A DNA stretch of 64,000 nt, from the NCBI RefSeq assembly GCF_002878395.1, contig NC_061121.1:50624766-50688765 (forward strand). The letters are read 5' to 3'. The stretch's first letter is position 1. Every line of letters starts with the position of its first letter. Both the position numbers and the translations under genes were made by a program. Shown in pieces: positions 45,313-56,335 of the stretch. A model generated the notes under the pieces. It was not told where the DNA came from. It worked only from the letters and a program-made list of their open reading frames with translations, and searched no databases. This stretch comes from Capsicum annuum. Taxonomy: Eukaryota > Streptophyta > Magnoliopsida > Solanales > Solanaceae.

Positions 45313-46150
45313 ACTGTCCTTGTGGTCTGTGAATTACTTGAGGTGTTCCCTAATGATCTTCCATGTGTTCCTCCTGACAAGGAAATTGATTTTGGGATTG
45401 ATCTTTATCCAAAAACATATCCTATTTCTATCTCTCCTTACAAAATGACTCTGGTTTAGTTGAAAGAACTCAAAGAGCAGTAGAAAGATTTTCTGGATAA
45501 GGGTTTTATCCGCCCTAGTGTCTCCATGGGGCACTCCTATTCTTTTTGTCCATAAGAAGGGTGGATCCTTTCTGATATGTATTGATTACCGCCAATTAAA
45601 TAAGGTGACCATAATGAAAAAGTATCCCCTTCTGAGTATTGATGATCTATTTGATCAGCTTCAGGGTGCCAAGTTTTTTTATAAGATTGACCTTCAGTCG
45701 GGTTATCATCATTTGAAAATTAGGGAGGTGTAAATCCCTAAGGCTGCTTTTCGAACCTGATATGGTTATTTGAATTTTTAGTGATATCCTTTGGTTTGAC
45801 AAATACCCCGATAGCATTTATGGATCTTATGAATCAGGTTTTTCATCAATTTCTGAACTTTTTTGTGATTGTCTTTATTGATGATATTTTGGTGTATTAT
45901 AAGGACGAGGCAGATCATGTCAATCACCTCCACCTTGTGTTGTAAACCTTGAAGGATCAATGGTTGTATGTTAAGTTCTCAAAGTGTGAGTTCTAATTAA
46001 ATTTTGTGACTTATCTAGGACATATTATTTCTAGTGAAGGGATCATGGTAGATCCATAGAAGGTTGTGGTGGTTTATAAGTAGCCTAGATCTATGACTCC
46101 AACGACATTCGGAGCTTTTTGTGTTTAGCCAGTTATTATAGAAGGTTTGT
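45313..46150 (+). pseudogene. Gypsy B reverse transcriptase
   Basis: Blocks in order: [49 protein letters not shown] (frame 45518-45733), [14 protein letters not shown], then after a stop [18 protein letters not shown] and the catalytic FIDD at 45874-45885 with both aspartates intact. LGHIISSEGI follows. At least five stops or frame changes. Confidence 0.83.
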
Positions 46151-46177
46151 GGAAAGATTTCTTCTATTACTGCCCCA

Positions 46178-46640
46178 TTGACTAAGTTGACTCAGAAGAA
46201 GGTAAAATTTTTATGGTTTGATGCTTTTGAGGGTAGTTTTGAGAAGTTAAAGGATAAGTTAACTTTAGCTCTGATTTTGACTCTACTTGAGGGCAACGAT
46301 GGTTTAGTGGTATATTGTGATGCCTCCCAAGTAGGACTGGGTGGTGTTAATGTGGCATTACAAGGTGGTTGCTTATGCCTTTAGACAATTAAAAGTTTAT
46401 GAGAAGAAATGCTTGACTCATGATTTCAAATTGTTAGCTATAGTGCTTGCATTGAAGATCTAGCAACATTATTTGTATGGGGTCCATGTTGATATTTATT
46501 CTGATCATAAGAGATTACAATAGATGTTCACTCAGAAGGAGCTAAATCTCAGGCAAAGAAGGTGGCTTGAGTTGTTTAAGGACTATTACATGAGTCTCCA
46601 CTATTATATAAGTAAAGCTAACATGGTTGTTGATGCTCTT
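46178..46640 (+). pseudogene. Gypsy B RNase H
   Basis: Frame 46178-46384 with YCDASQVGLGGV carries the first catalytic aspartate; frame 46524 onward (FTQKELNLRQRRWLELFKDY) gives the C-terminal end and connects to NMVVDALSRLS. A frameshift near 46350 separates the two. Confidence 0.82.
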
Positions 46641-46699
46641 AGCAGGTTGTCCATAGGAATCTTATCTTATGTGGACGAAAAGATATGGAATTTTATGAA

Positions 46700-48160
46700 G
46701 GATATTCACTATTTTGTTAATCTAGGAGTTCGTCTATTGGATTTTAGGGATAGTGGTGTAATTGTTCAAGAGGTGAAAAAGTCATCTCTTGATGCTGGGG
46801 TGAAGGAGAATGATGTAGGTAGGCAGAAGGTGATGATTTTCGAGATCGGTGGTGATGATATCTTGAGGTACCAAGGTAGATTATGTGTTTTTATATTGAT
46901 GGGTTGCGAAGAAGAATTTTGGCTGAAGCTCATGAGTCGCATTATACTATTCATCATAGTTCGACAAAAATGTATCATAATCTTAAGGAGATTTATTGGT
47001 GGAATAATATGAAGAGGGATATGGATTTTATGGCTAAAAGCATGGCGTGTCAGTAAGTGAAGGTGGGGCACTTAAGGCCCGGTGGATTGACTCAAGAGAT
47101 TGAGTTGGCAATATGGAAATGGGAAATAATTAATATAGATTTTGTCACCGATCTTCTGTGGTCTCACTAGCAATTTGATTCGATTTGGGTCATCATGGAT
47201 AGGATGACTAAGTTTGCTCACTTCTTGCCAGTAAGGACTAATTTTTCTTTTGAGAATTATACCAAGTTGTACATTGTGGAGATTATGAAGTTGCATGGTA
47301 CTCCAATTTCCATCATACCTGATCGAGTCACTCAGTTCTCATCTCACTTTTGGAGGTTGTTCTAGTGATGTTTAGGGACTAAGGTAACCCTTAGCACAAC
47401 TTTCCACCCGCAGATGGATGGCCAAGAAGAAATGATAATTCAGTCCTCAAAAAAAATGGTTCGGTTTGTGTATTTCATTTTAATGGTAGTTGGGTTTACC
47501 ACTTGCCCCTCATAGAATTTGCCTACAACAAAAATTAACACTCTAGCATTAGTATGGCCCCGTTTGAGGCCTTATGTGGTAGGAGGTATAGGTGTCCTAT
47601 TAAGTGGTTTGAGGTTGGTGAAAAAATACTATTTGGCCCTGATTTGGTTCACCGAGCCATGAAGAAGGTAAAGGTGATTTAGTATAGACTTTAACCTCCC
47701 AAAGTCATCAGAAGTCCTACGCAGATGTAAGGTGAAGGGAGTTGGAGTTCAGTATTGGTGATTGGATGTTCTTAAAGGTGTCTCCTATGAAAGGAGTGAT
47801 GTAGTTTGGTAAGAAGAGGAATCTCATTCCTCGTTATATTGGTCCATACTTTATTTTGAAGAGGGTTGGTAATGTTGCATGTGAATTAGAGTTGCCTTCT
47901 AGTTTGAGCTCCATTCACCCAGTGTTTCCTGTTTTGATGTTAAGAAAGTGCATGGGTGATCCTTTGATGGTCGTTCCTTTGGAGGAGGTGGGTATTTTAG
48001 ATTCCTTATCCTATGAGGAAGTCTCGATTGAGATTTTGGATTGACAAGTCTGTCGATTATGGACCAAGGATGTGGTATTGATAAAGCTTCTTTAGAGGAA
48101 CCAAGAGGCTGATGAAGCTACGTCAGAAGCCGGGGAGGACATGAAGTCCAAGTATCCATT
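46700..48160 (+). pseudogene. Gypsy B integrase and chromodomain-like tail
   Basis: Zinc domain near 46930-47070 (STKMYHNLKEIYWWNN, with one cysteine replaced by serine in KSMACQ). Catalytic core 47110-47560: the second aspartate block reads PDRVTQF, where the family has SDRGTQF. GPY/F-like module near 47820-47990 (frame 47856-48044, VGNVACELELPSSL). The end EVSIEILD with a stop, then KDVVLIKLL, is the chromodomain-like tail as in elements A and E. Many stops. Confidence 0.82.
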
Positions 48161-48321
48161 CTTGTTCCCTACGTCGGGTAATTGGGCTGGAGGTATGTGT
48201 ATTCTTTAACATCTTATTTTTTGTCTTTGTTAAAGGTAAGTTGGTTATATTGGAGTCAAATCCTACAAATAAATATCTTGTCCTATAATTCGAAGATGAA
48301 TGATCCTAAGGGGGGGAAGTA

Positions 48322-50585
48322 TGTAACACCCTGGGTTTTTGGTCCTTGAAAATATCTAAAGTTTTATCCCCACTGTCCTGACTACGACTCCCCTACGAGT
48401 CATAGGTGGTCTTCATGGGTCTTAGAGACCCAATCGTAGCCTAAAAAGGAAGTGTGTGACTAACTTTCGATCTGAGTACGAGTGGCTCAGTAAGATTCGT
48501 AAGGACTCATTACAAATCGTTGGGTGCAAATCATAGGATGTCTAGTGTTTACCCTAAATAGGTTCTGTGTTGACTACGACTGAACCCTACGAGTCATAGG
48601 GTCCCATTACGAGTCATATTAGTTAAGTCTTAGGGTCATCACATTGTAAGTTCCCTAGAGGATGTCTTGGTTGCGAATCATGGTGACGAGTTATAATGAG
48701 TCACTACGAGTCGTATAGTGACTTGTAGTCACTGACGACTAAATTTTAGTTTTTAAATTAAGAGCACTTTGGACAATTTCCTTCTCACTAAATTAAAACC
48801 CCATGTTCATAAAGCACTTAAGGGGGTTATTTTTCATTTATATGTACTCAAACACTTCCACATCTCTCTCAAGTACCTCAAGCAGTCATACTTAGGGTTT
48901 TCAAGAAGTAGGTCATCCAAGGGATTAAGGATTGAATTCTATCTGTGAAACTTGGTATTCCAGGCATGTTACTCTTCCCTAATTGCTAATTTGTTAAAAG
49001 CATAAGTTTGGAAGTGTTGTTCATATAGTATTGATGTTGGTTTTGAAAACATGGGTTAAGTGTTTTGAATAACTGGTGTTTATGTGATGTTTCATGTTTG
49101 TCCCTGCATGGATTATGTAAATGGTGGTTTTAAAATCAATTTGATGCATAGGTATGTGAATAAATTAGGGAATTGTGATTTCCCAACTTATGACTTTTGA
49201 AGTGGTTATGACCTTAGCCCTATATTGTGAAATTGGTTTTTGAATATAAAAAGCATGCATACTGAACTACTCTTGAACTATTGCATAAAGTGATAATGGT
49301 TTTGAAATTGAACCCTAAGAGATTGCGTGATTCTCTAAGATAATGTATAATTGAACCATGGGGGCTATGAATGTTCCCTAATAATGAAATTGTTTTGGCA
49401 TGTTGATGTTTCCTTGTAAGTGTAGTTGGTATGACGATACCAAAAATGTATGCCTGAATATGGATCGTGGCTCAATGATGGAAATGTGTGAAAATTTATT
49501 AATTATGGTTTAATGATGGTTATGTAACTGAGTCGTGAAACTGGAAGTCCCGAGATATCAATACTAGAAACCGCAATTACCGACATGAGGGTCTATATAA
49601 CTGGGTGGTTTGAGTCTTCCTTATTATTATTATCATATGACTGGGAGGTTTGAGTCTCCTACATTATATTACCGACATGAGGGGCTATATAACTGGGTGT
49701 TTTGAGTCTCCCTTATTATTATTATCATATGACTGGGAGCTTTAAGTCCCTCATAGTGCATATGCATACCCTTTGATTTATGGGGCCACACACACTGGGG
49801 CCCTACCATCAGGGGGAAAGTTGGGCACATATAGCCCGTGGGTGACTTCGTATGTTATGATGGTTGAGCTACACAATCCAGGCTAAAATATTAATGTGCA
49901 TGTTAAGACTTGTCCCCTATCCCGCCATGTGATATTTAGATATATATATATATATATATATATATGTAAAGGTATACGGTTATATGCATTGTATTTTGAT
50001 TGGTTTTGAATTGATATTAATGGCATTATTTAATCCACTATACCTAATTTACATGCTAGTGACCCAACCACTAACCATCAACAAACTTTGTATCCCCATG
50101 TAAAGTAGGTCCCAAAGATACCTCTACTTTTCCTATGAAGAGTTAGGAGGATCGACTTGGTTCATTAACTCATTGTACTGAAATGGTGAGCTTCTATTCT
50201 CTGGAAGACTTAGACATTTCATCAGTTATTAACATAGATTAGAATTGAGAGTTTCCATTATTATTATCAATATCATTGTCATTTTCATCATTTAGAGTCG
50301 AGGATGTCCCAACCAAGACTGGGTTTTGGTTTTTTTTGTTATAAGGTTTTGTTGGAGTACTGTGGACTTGGGTGATGTTAGTTGCTTATTTTAGCTGGTT
50401 ACTGGTTATCGGTCATAGACTTACCTTTTATTCTTTAATCTTATCATGTGTTATATTGTTATATATTTGGAATTCATCCAATATTATGGATATTATGTTG
50501 TTTGGTTAGGTGCAAAGGAGTTGTCTCTGGTCCCCGGTGGACTTGAGATACCCGTTATGATCGAGCCCTGGTTTGGGTTGTGACA
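48322..50585 (+). repeat. 3' LTR of gypsy B (2264 bp)
   Basis: TGTAACACCCTGGG...TTGTGACA, preceded by the purine tract and followed by TATGT. It holds CACTACGAGTCGTATAGTG at about 48702-48720, a two-copy tandem repeat at 49577-49742 and a TA microsatellite at about 49939-49964. Confidence 0.92.
49577..49742 (+). repeat. Two-copy tandem duplication (about 90 bp) in the 3' LTR of B
   Basis: ACCGACATGAGGG(T/G)CTATATAACTGGG with a TTATTATTATTATCATATGAC block occurs twice in a row (49577 and 49668). The 5' LTR has lost this region. Confidence 0.88.
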
Positions 50586-50590
50586 TATGT

Positions 50591-51310
50591 ACATATGATT
50601 ATTTCTCTTGTTTATGTGGCTATATGTACTTGGGGACTTTCAGTAGGGAGAGCTGAGCCCATATTGCTCGTGGGTACCCTTTTATGATGGTTGAGCTACA
50701 CAATCTAGGATAATGTTGTAAAGTTCATGCTAAGCCTTGTTCCTTACCCCTACATATTATATTTATGTATATGTATATGCATATGATTGTGTGCAATGGA
50801 TTGGGATGATATTAAGTTATTGATCATGGTATTATTTTATCCCTCCCCTGAGTTACATGCTAGCTCTCAACCCGCTAACCATTTTTGGATGTTGTATCCC
50901 CATGCAATGCAGGAACCAGAGACACTTCTGTGTTTTCTGTGTAGTGATTAGATTTTTGAGTTATCGGCAATCAGCTTAAAGTGGTGAGCCTCCATCTTTC
51001 GAAAGATTGTTGTTCTTGGTTTATATTTATCATAGACTTTTATTTAGAATTATTTTAGTTATCATCGGGTGCATGTCCCGACATTGTCATGATTCATTTT
51101 GCCATAAAGGCTTTGTGGATTACTATGGATTGGGTATTGGTTGTTGATGTATCATAGATTTCTTGAGTTTACCTTTATCTTTGTTATATGTTCCAAATTC
51201 ATCCTCTATTAGTGTATTATGTTTTGTGGGACTTGGCAAATGGGGTGGTCTCCGATCCACGGCAGACTTGGAATGCCCGTCATAGGCAGATGCTGGTTTG
51301 GGTCATGACA
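50591..51310 (+). repeat. 5' LTR of gypsy A, second part
   Basis: Resumes after the duplicated TATGT of B and matches 57765-58484 to the end TCATGACA. Confidence 0.9.
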
Positions 51311-51521
51311 AAGTTGGTCTCAGAGCCTAGATTCATGGTCAATTAGTTTTCCACAAAGTCATGTCAAGTAGAGTTATTTTATGGGTGTGTAGTGCGCCAC
51401 ACTTATTAGGGAGAGGTTACAAGACATTTAGGAATGTTTCCCTTTCTTGTTGTTCTATTTTGGGCTATAGAGTCTAAGGCCTTGAATCCCCTCTAATTTC
51501 TATTTATTCGGACTTCAGATC
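51311..51521 (+). other. Primer site and leader of gypsy A
   Basis: AAGTTGGTCTCAGAGCCTAG at 51311-51330 is a tRNA-Met primer site with one change (GGTCTC for GGTATC). Confidence 0.8.
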
Positions 51522-52700
51522 ATGCCCCCTAGAAAATCTAATGCTTGTGGAAACTCTTTAGTCTCTCTTGAGGATAATATGGATGAAGCTCATCTACTTA
51601 TAGGGTACAGACCTGGTCTAGGGATCTAGCTCCTTATTGCCCTCGTGTAGTTCCACCAATTCCCTCTATTCAACCTTGGATACCTTAAGCCGATGTTTCT
51701 AGTACTGAGTTTCATTATTCAATCCTTTTGCTTACCCAGTTAGTGGCTTCTCAGACTGAGCGTATTGCTTCTATTGCTCCATCTTTTGAAGTTACTAGAG
51801 TTGTCTAGTTTATGAGGTTGAGCCCTTCGATTTTCATAGGTTGAGAAGGATCCTCAAAATTTTATTAATGAGATGGAAAAGATCTTCAGAGTTATGCATG
51901 CTTCTGACTCTAAGGGCATTGAATTTGCCGGATATAAGTTGAAGGATCTTCCATATCAGTGGTATGAGGAGTAGAGAAGATGAGGTGAGAAGATGTCAAG
52001 CCAACAATATGGGATGACCTTTCGAGTACCTTTTTAGATCTATTTCTTTCTTAGGAGTTGAGAGAAGCGAAGGCCGAGCAATTTGTAAAACTGAAATAAG
52101 GCAGAATAATTGTTAAGGAGCATGCCTTGAAATTTTATCAGTTATCTTGTTATGCTCCAGAGTTAATGTCATCTATGAGGGAGAGGATGAGAAAGTTCAC
52201 CTTGGGCTTGTCTTGTGATTTGGATTTGGAGTGCAAGGTCGCCTTGTTGAACAAGGATATGGATATCTCTAGACTTATGGTGTATATGAAACAGGTTGAG
52301 GAGTAAAAATAAAGCAATTTGAAATAGGGGAAAGGAAGATTAAGAAATTCAAGTATTCAGAATAGAGAGAAGGTTATCAGAATAGTGGTAGAGATCTCGG
52401 GCAGTGATCTAAGAAGAAGTGGGGAAATTCTAGATCTTATTCCACGGCTAGTGCTTTATATCCTAAATCATCTGGTGATCTTTGCTTCTAGAAAGATAAT
52501 AGATTTAGGGCACAAGGTGCCCAATCATCGGCCAACAAAGCTCAGTTGGCCCCATCTTATCCCCTTTGTCGCTTCTATAGGCAGGTGGATTGGGGTATTT
52601 ATGATGACGAAAAGAATAAGTATTTTAGGTGTGGTCAGCTTGGTCACATGCAGCATGATTATCCTTCATCTAAGGTGGATACTGGACTAATAAGGTTTTG
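51522..52700 (+). pseudogene. Gypsy A gag
   Basis: ATG at 51522: MPPRKSNACGNSLVSLEDNM, with frameshifts soon after. Capsid blocks near 51840-52260 (FINEMEKIFRVMHASDSKG, LKDLPYQWYEE then a stop, ELMSSMRERMRKF). The zinc knuckle at about 52618-52660, KYFRCGQLGHMQHDYP, keeps CCH, but the last cysteine is tyrosine (one G-to-A step). It is the best gag knuckle among the Del/Tekay copies here. Confidence 0.8.
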
Positions 52701-52839
52701 ATTTTTACTTTTTTATCACCGGCACTAAAGGGTGCCGCTTCTAGTACCGGCTCTGGATGGAATTGTTTGTATGCTCTTACCACCCATTAGAAATTTGAGC
52801 CTTCTCATGATGTTGTCACTAGTACATTACAATTCTTCT

Positions 52840-53280
52840 CTTATGATGTGTATTGCTTACTTGATCTAGGGTCTAATCATTATTATATGACCTCTTATAT
52901 GGCTATTTATTTTGGATTTGGTCCTAAGTGTATTTCAAACCTCTTTTTTGAATCACCCCAGTGGGTGATTTTTTGGTTGCTAGAAGAGTATATATGGGTT
53001 GTGCGGTATCTATCTGTGGTGGGGAGACCTTGGTGGATTAAATAAAGTTGGATATGCTAGATTTTGATGTTATATTGGGGATGGATTGGCTCTATTGTGT
53101 TATACGTCCTTTATTTGTAGAACCCAAAGGGTTAGTTTCCAATTCCCAAATGAACTTGTGATTGAGTTGGAAGGTAGCTTTAGCACCTAAGGAAGGTTCA
53201 TTTCTTATCTTACAGCCAGGAAATTTATTTCCAAAGGTTGCCTATATCATCTAGTTCGGGTTAAGAATTCTAATTTTGAA
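52840..53280 (+). pseudogene. Gypsy A aspartic protease
   Basis: The frame 52848-53045 starts with MYCLLDLGSNHYYMTSYMA, DLG at the active site as in element B; then, after a stop, LDMLDFDVILGMDWLYCVI keeps the second conserved block in good form (53045-53105). Confidence 0.78.
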
Positions 53281-53289
53281 GGTTCTTCT

Positions 53290-54060
53290 TTACAGTTTGT
53301 CCCCAAGGTTAGTGATTTTCCCAAAGTGTTTCCTAACTATCTACCTGGTATTTCTCCCAATAGGGAAATTATTTTGGGATTGACCTTCTACTGGATACCC
53401 ATCCTATCTGTATCCTTCCTTATAGAATGTCTCCAACTAATTTGAATAAAAGAAAAGGTGTAGTTGAAAGACCTTCTTGATAAGGGTTTTATTCACTCTA
53501 GTGTTTCCCTATGGGGTGCTCTTATTATTTTCATGTGTAAGAAGTATGGCTCCCTTCGAATGTGTATAGACTACCGTCAATTGAATAAGGTGATACTAAA
53601 GAATAAGTAACCACTCCCTAGGATTAATGATCTTTATGACCAGTTTCAGGGTGCTAAGTACTTCTCTAAGACAATCTTCAGTCGGGTTATCATCAGATGA
53701 AGATTAGGTAGGTGGACATCCCTAAGACTCTTTTTTAACCCGTTATAGTCATTTTGAGTTCTTGGTGATGTCCTTCAGTTTAACTAATGCCCAGGCGGCA
53801 TTTATGGATCTTCTGAACCAGGTATTCCATTATTTTCTTGACTTGTTTGTCATTATGTTCAGTGATGATATTCTTGTATATTTATAGAGTGAGAAGGATT
53901 ATGCCAATCACATCCATATAGTATTGCAGACCCTTAAAGATCAATGTTTGTATGGTAAATTTTCCAAGTGTGAGTTCTAGTTGAATGTTGTTAATTTTCT
54001 GGGTCATGTTGTTTCTAGTGAGGGCATCATGGTAGATACACAGAAATTTATGGTGGTTAA
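53290..54060 (+). pseudogene. Gypsy A reverse transcriptase
   Basis: EIILGLTFY..., [15 protein letters not shown] block at 53560-53595, [18 protein letters not shown] at about 53775 and the catalytic box at 53858-53869, which reads FSDD (isoleucine changed to serine; both aspartates kept). LGHVVSSEGIMVDTQK follows at about 54000-54045. Frame changes near 53400, 53450 and 53680, and several stops. Confidence 0.82.
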
Positions 54061-54103
54061 GAAGTAGCCTAAACCCACGACTCCAACCAATATTCAGAGC
54101 TTC

Positions 54104-54620
54104 TTGGGTTTAGCCAATTATTATAGGAGGTTTATGGAGAGTTTCTCTTCGATTATTATCCTATTGACTAAGTTAACTCAGGAGAAGGTGAAGTTCTTAT
54201 GGTCTGATGCTTGTGAGGGTAGTTTTGAGAAGTTAAAGGGTAAGTTAACTTCGACTTCGATTTTGACCCTATTTGAGGGTACTTATGGTTTCATTATATA
54301 TTGTGATGCATCCCGTATGGTACTTGGTTGTGTTTTAATGCAGCATGGCATGGTGGTGGTGTATGTTTTTAGGCAGCTTAAGGTGCATGGGAAGAATTAT
54401 CTAACTAATGATTTAGAGTTGTTGGTCGTGGTTTATGCTTTGAAGATTTGGTGCCATTACTTTTATGGAGTTCATATTGATATATATTATGATCACAACA
54501 ACCTGCAGTACATGTTCACTTGGAAGAAGTTGAATCTCAGGTTAAGGAGATAGCTTTAGTTACTCAAGGATTATGATATGAGTCTTCACTATCATCCAGG
54601 TAAAGCTAATTTGGTTTTCA
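54104..54620 (+). pseudogene. Gypsy A RNase H
   Basis: A 149-codon open frame: GLANYYRRFMESFSSIIILL, IIYCDASRMVLGCVLMQHGM, KNYLTNDLELLVVVYALKIW and DHNNLQYMFTWKKLNLRLRR. Of the catalytic residues the first aspartate (YCDAS) and the glutamate (DLEL) are seen; the usual TDHKSLQY block reads YDHNNLQY. Ends at a TAG before LLKDYDMSLHYHPGKANL. Confidence 0.86.
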
Positions 54621-54689
54621 ATGCTCTTAGTAGGTTACCTATGAAAAGATTATCTCATGTTGATGAGGAGAAGCGAGGGCTGGTGAAGG

Positions 54690-56165
54690 ATATTCACTAT
54701 TTAGCTAATCTTTGAGTTTGTCTTTTGGATTTTAAGGATGGTGGCGTGATCGTTCAGGAGGTTGCAAAGTCTTCTATCAGTACTAAGGTAAAGGAGAAGC
54801 AGGTTTTGGATCTTACCTTGATGCAAATTAAGGATAAGGTAGGTCAGTAAAAAGTCTTGGGTTTTAAGATTAGTAGTGATGGTATCGTGAGGTATCAAGG
54901 TAGATTGTGTATTCCCAATGTTGATGGGTTATGGGAAAGGATTTTGGCCGAGGCTTGTGATTTAAGGTATACTGTTCATCCTGGTTCGACGAAGATGTAT
55001 CATGACTTGAAGGAGATTTATTGGTGGAAAAAAAAAAGATGTGGCAAATTTCGTAGCCAAGTGTATGGTTTATTAGCAAGTGAACGTTTAGCACTTGAGG
55101 CCAGGTGGATCTTCTGAAGAGATTGAGTTGCCTGCATGGAAATGGGAAGTTATTAATATGGATTTCGTTATCGGTCTTTCGTGGTCTCATAGTCAGCTTG
55201 ATTCGATTTGGGTCATCGTGGATAGGATGACCAAATTTGCTCATTTCTTGCCTGTGAGGACTAATTTTTCCGTAGAGGACTATGCTAAGATTTTCATTCA
55301 AAAGATAATAAAGTTACATGATTCTCTAGTTTCCATTATACCTGATTGAGGTACGCAGTTCTCGTCTCATTTTTTGTATTATTTTTAGTGAGGTTTAGGG
55401 ATAAGGTGAACCTTAGCACCACTTTCCACCCTCAGATGGATGGATAAGTGGATAGGACCATGCAGACCTTGGCGAATATGCTAAAGGCTTTTATGATTGA
55501 CTTCCATGGTAGTTGGGTTGATCAATTGCCTCTCATAGAGTTTGCGTACGATAAAAGCTATCATTTCAGCATTCAGATGGCTTCGTTCAAGGCTTTATAT
55601 GGTAGAAGATTTCGATCTCCAATTGTATGCTTCAAAGTTGGTGACGTAAGGTTATTTGGTCCTAACTTAGTTCATTAAGCTATGGAGAAGATGAAGGAGA
55701 TTTGGGATAGGCTTAAGACCACCCAAAGTCACCAAAAGTCCTTTGCGGATATGAGGCGTAGGGAGTTGGAGTTTGATGTTAGTGATTGGGTATTCTTAAA
55801 GTTGTCTACCATAAAAGGAGTAATGAGATTTGTAAAGAAGGGAAAGCTCAGTCCCTATTATGTTGGCCCATACTTGATTTTGATAAGAGTGGGAAACGTT
55901 GCTTATGAGTTGGAGTTGCCTTCAAGTTTAGGCTTTGTCCATCCGATGTTCTATGTTTTAATGTTGAAGAAGTGCGTGGGTGATCCTTTCTTAGTTGTCC
56001 GTTTAGAGAGTATTGGCATTTCGAATTCCTTGTCTTATAAGAAAGCCCTGGTTGAGATTTTGGATCAGAAAGTCCTCCAATTGTAGACAAAGTATGTGGC
56101 TTCGATGAAAGTTCTATAGAGGCATCACAATATTGAAGAAGCCACTTGGGAAACTGAAAGGACAT
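54690..56165 (+). pseudogene. Gypsy A integrase and chromodomain-like tail
   Basis: Zinc domain in frame 54857-55117 (HPGSTKMYHDLKEIYWW), whose CxxC half is destroyed. Catalytic core 55095-55349 (VINMDFVIGLSWSHSQLDSI, DRMTKFAHFLPVRTNFSVED); the second aspartate is present in IIPD but is followed directly by a stop (CGA to TGA). Core end 55448-55678 (IEFAYDKSYHFSIQMASFKA), then 55682-56086 with the GPY/F module (KLSPYYVGPYLILIRVGNVA) and the chromodomain-like end (LVEILDQKVLQL, stop, KYVASMKVL). Upstream the usual spacer DALSRLP appears as NALSRLP. Confidence 0.86.
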
Positions 56166-56323
56166 GAAGTCCAAATATCTATTCATATTTTCTGCTTGGG
56201 ATAATCGTGCTAAAGGTGTGTGTATTCCTTAATATCTTTGTTTTCTATCTTTGTTAAAGGTAAGTATGGTTGCGTTCCGTGTTAAATCTTGCTAATGGAT
56301 GTCTTGTCTCATCATTCGATCCT

Positions 56324-56335
56324 AGGGGGAAAGAA
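56324..56335 (+). other. Polypurine tract of gypsy A
   Basis: AGGGGGAAAGAA directly before the 3' LTR head at 56336. Confidence 0.85.

Larger units (their letters stand above)
42040..50585 (+). mobile_element. Ty3/gypsy element B (Del/Tekay), nested in A
   Basis: 5' LTR 42040-43311, primer site GGTATTAGAGCTAG (43317), gag, pol, polypurine tract (AAGGGGGGG, about 48308-48317), 3' LTR 48322-50585. The perfect target duplication TATGT lies at 42035-42039 and 50586-50590. The 5' LTR (1272 bp) lacks about 0.9-1 kb present in the 3' LTR (2264 bp). The flanks join seamlessly into the LTR of A, as comparison with 57745-57765 shows. Coding parts contain many stops. Confidence 0.93.

Noticed and set aside
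46766..47296. Minus-strand frames over gypsy B integrase
   Set aside because: Antisense shadows of the integrase remnant on the + strand; the same holds for 54870-55301 and 55848-56186.
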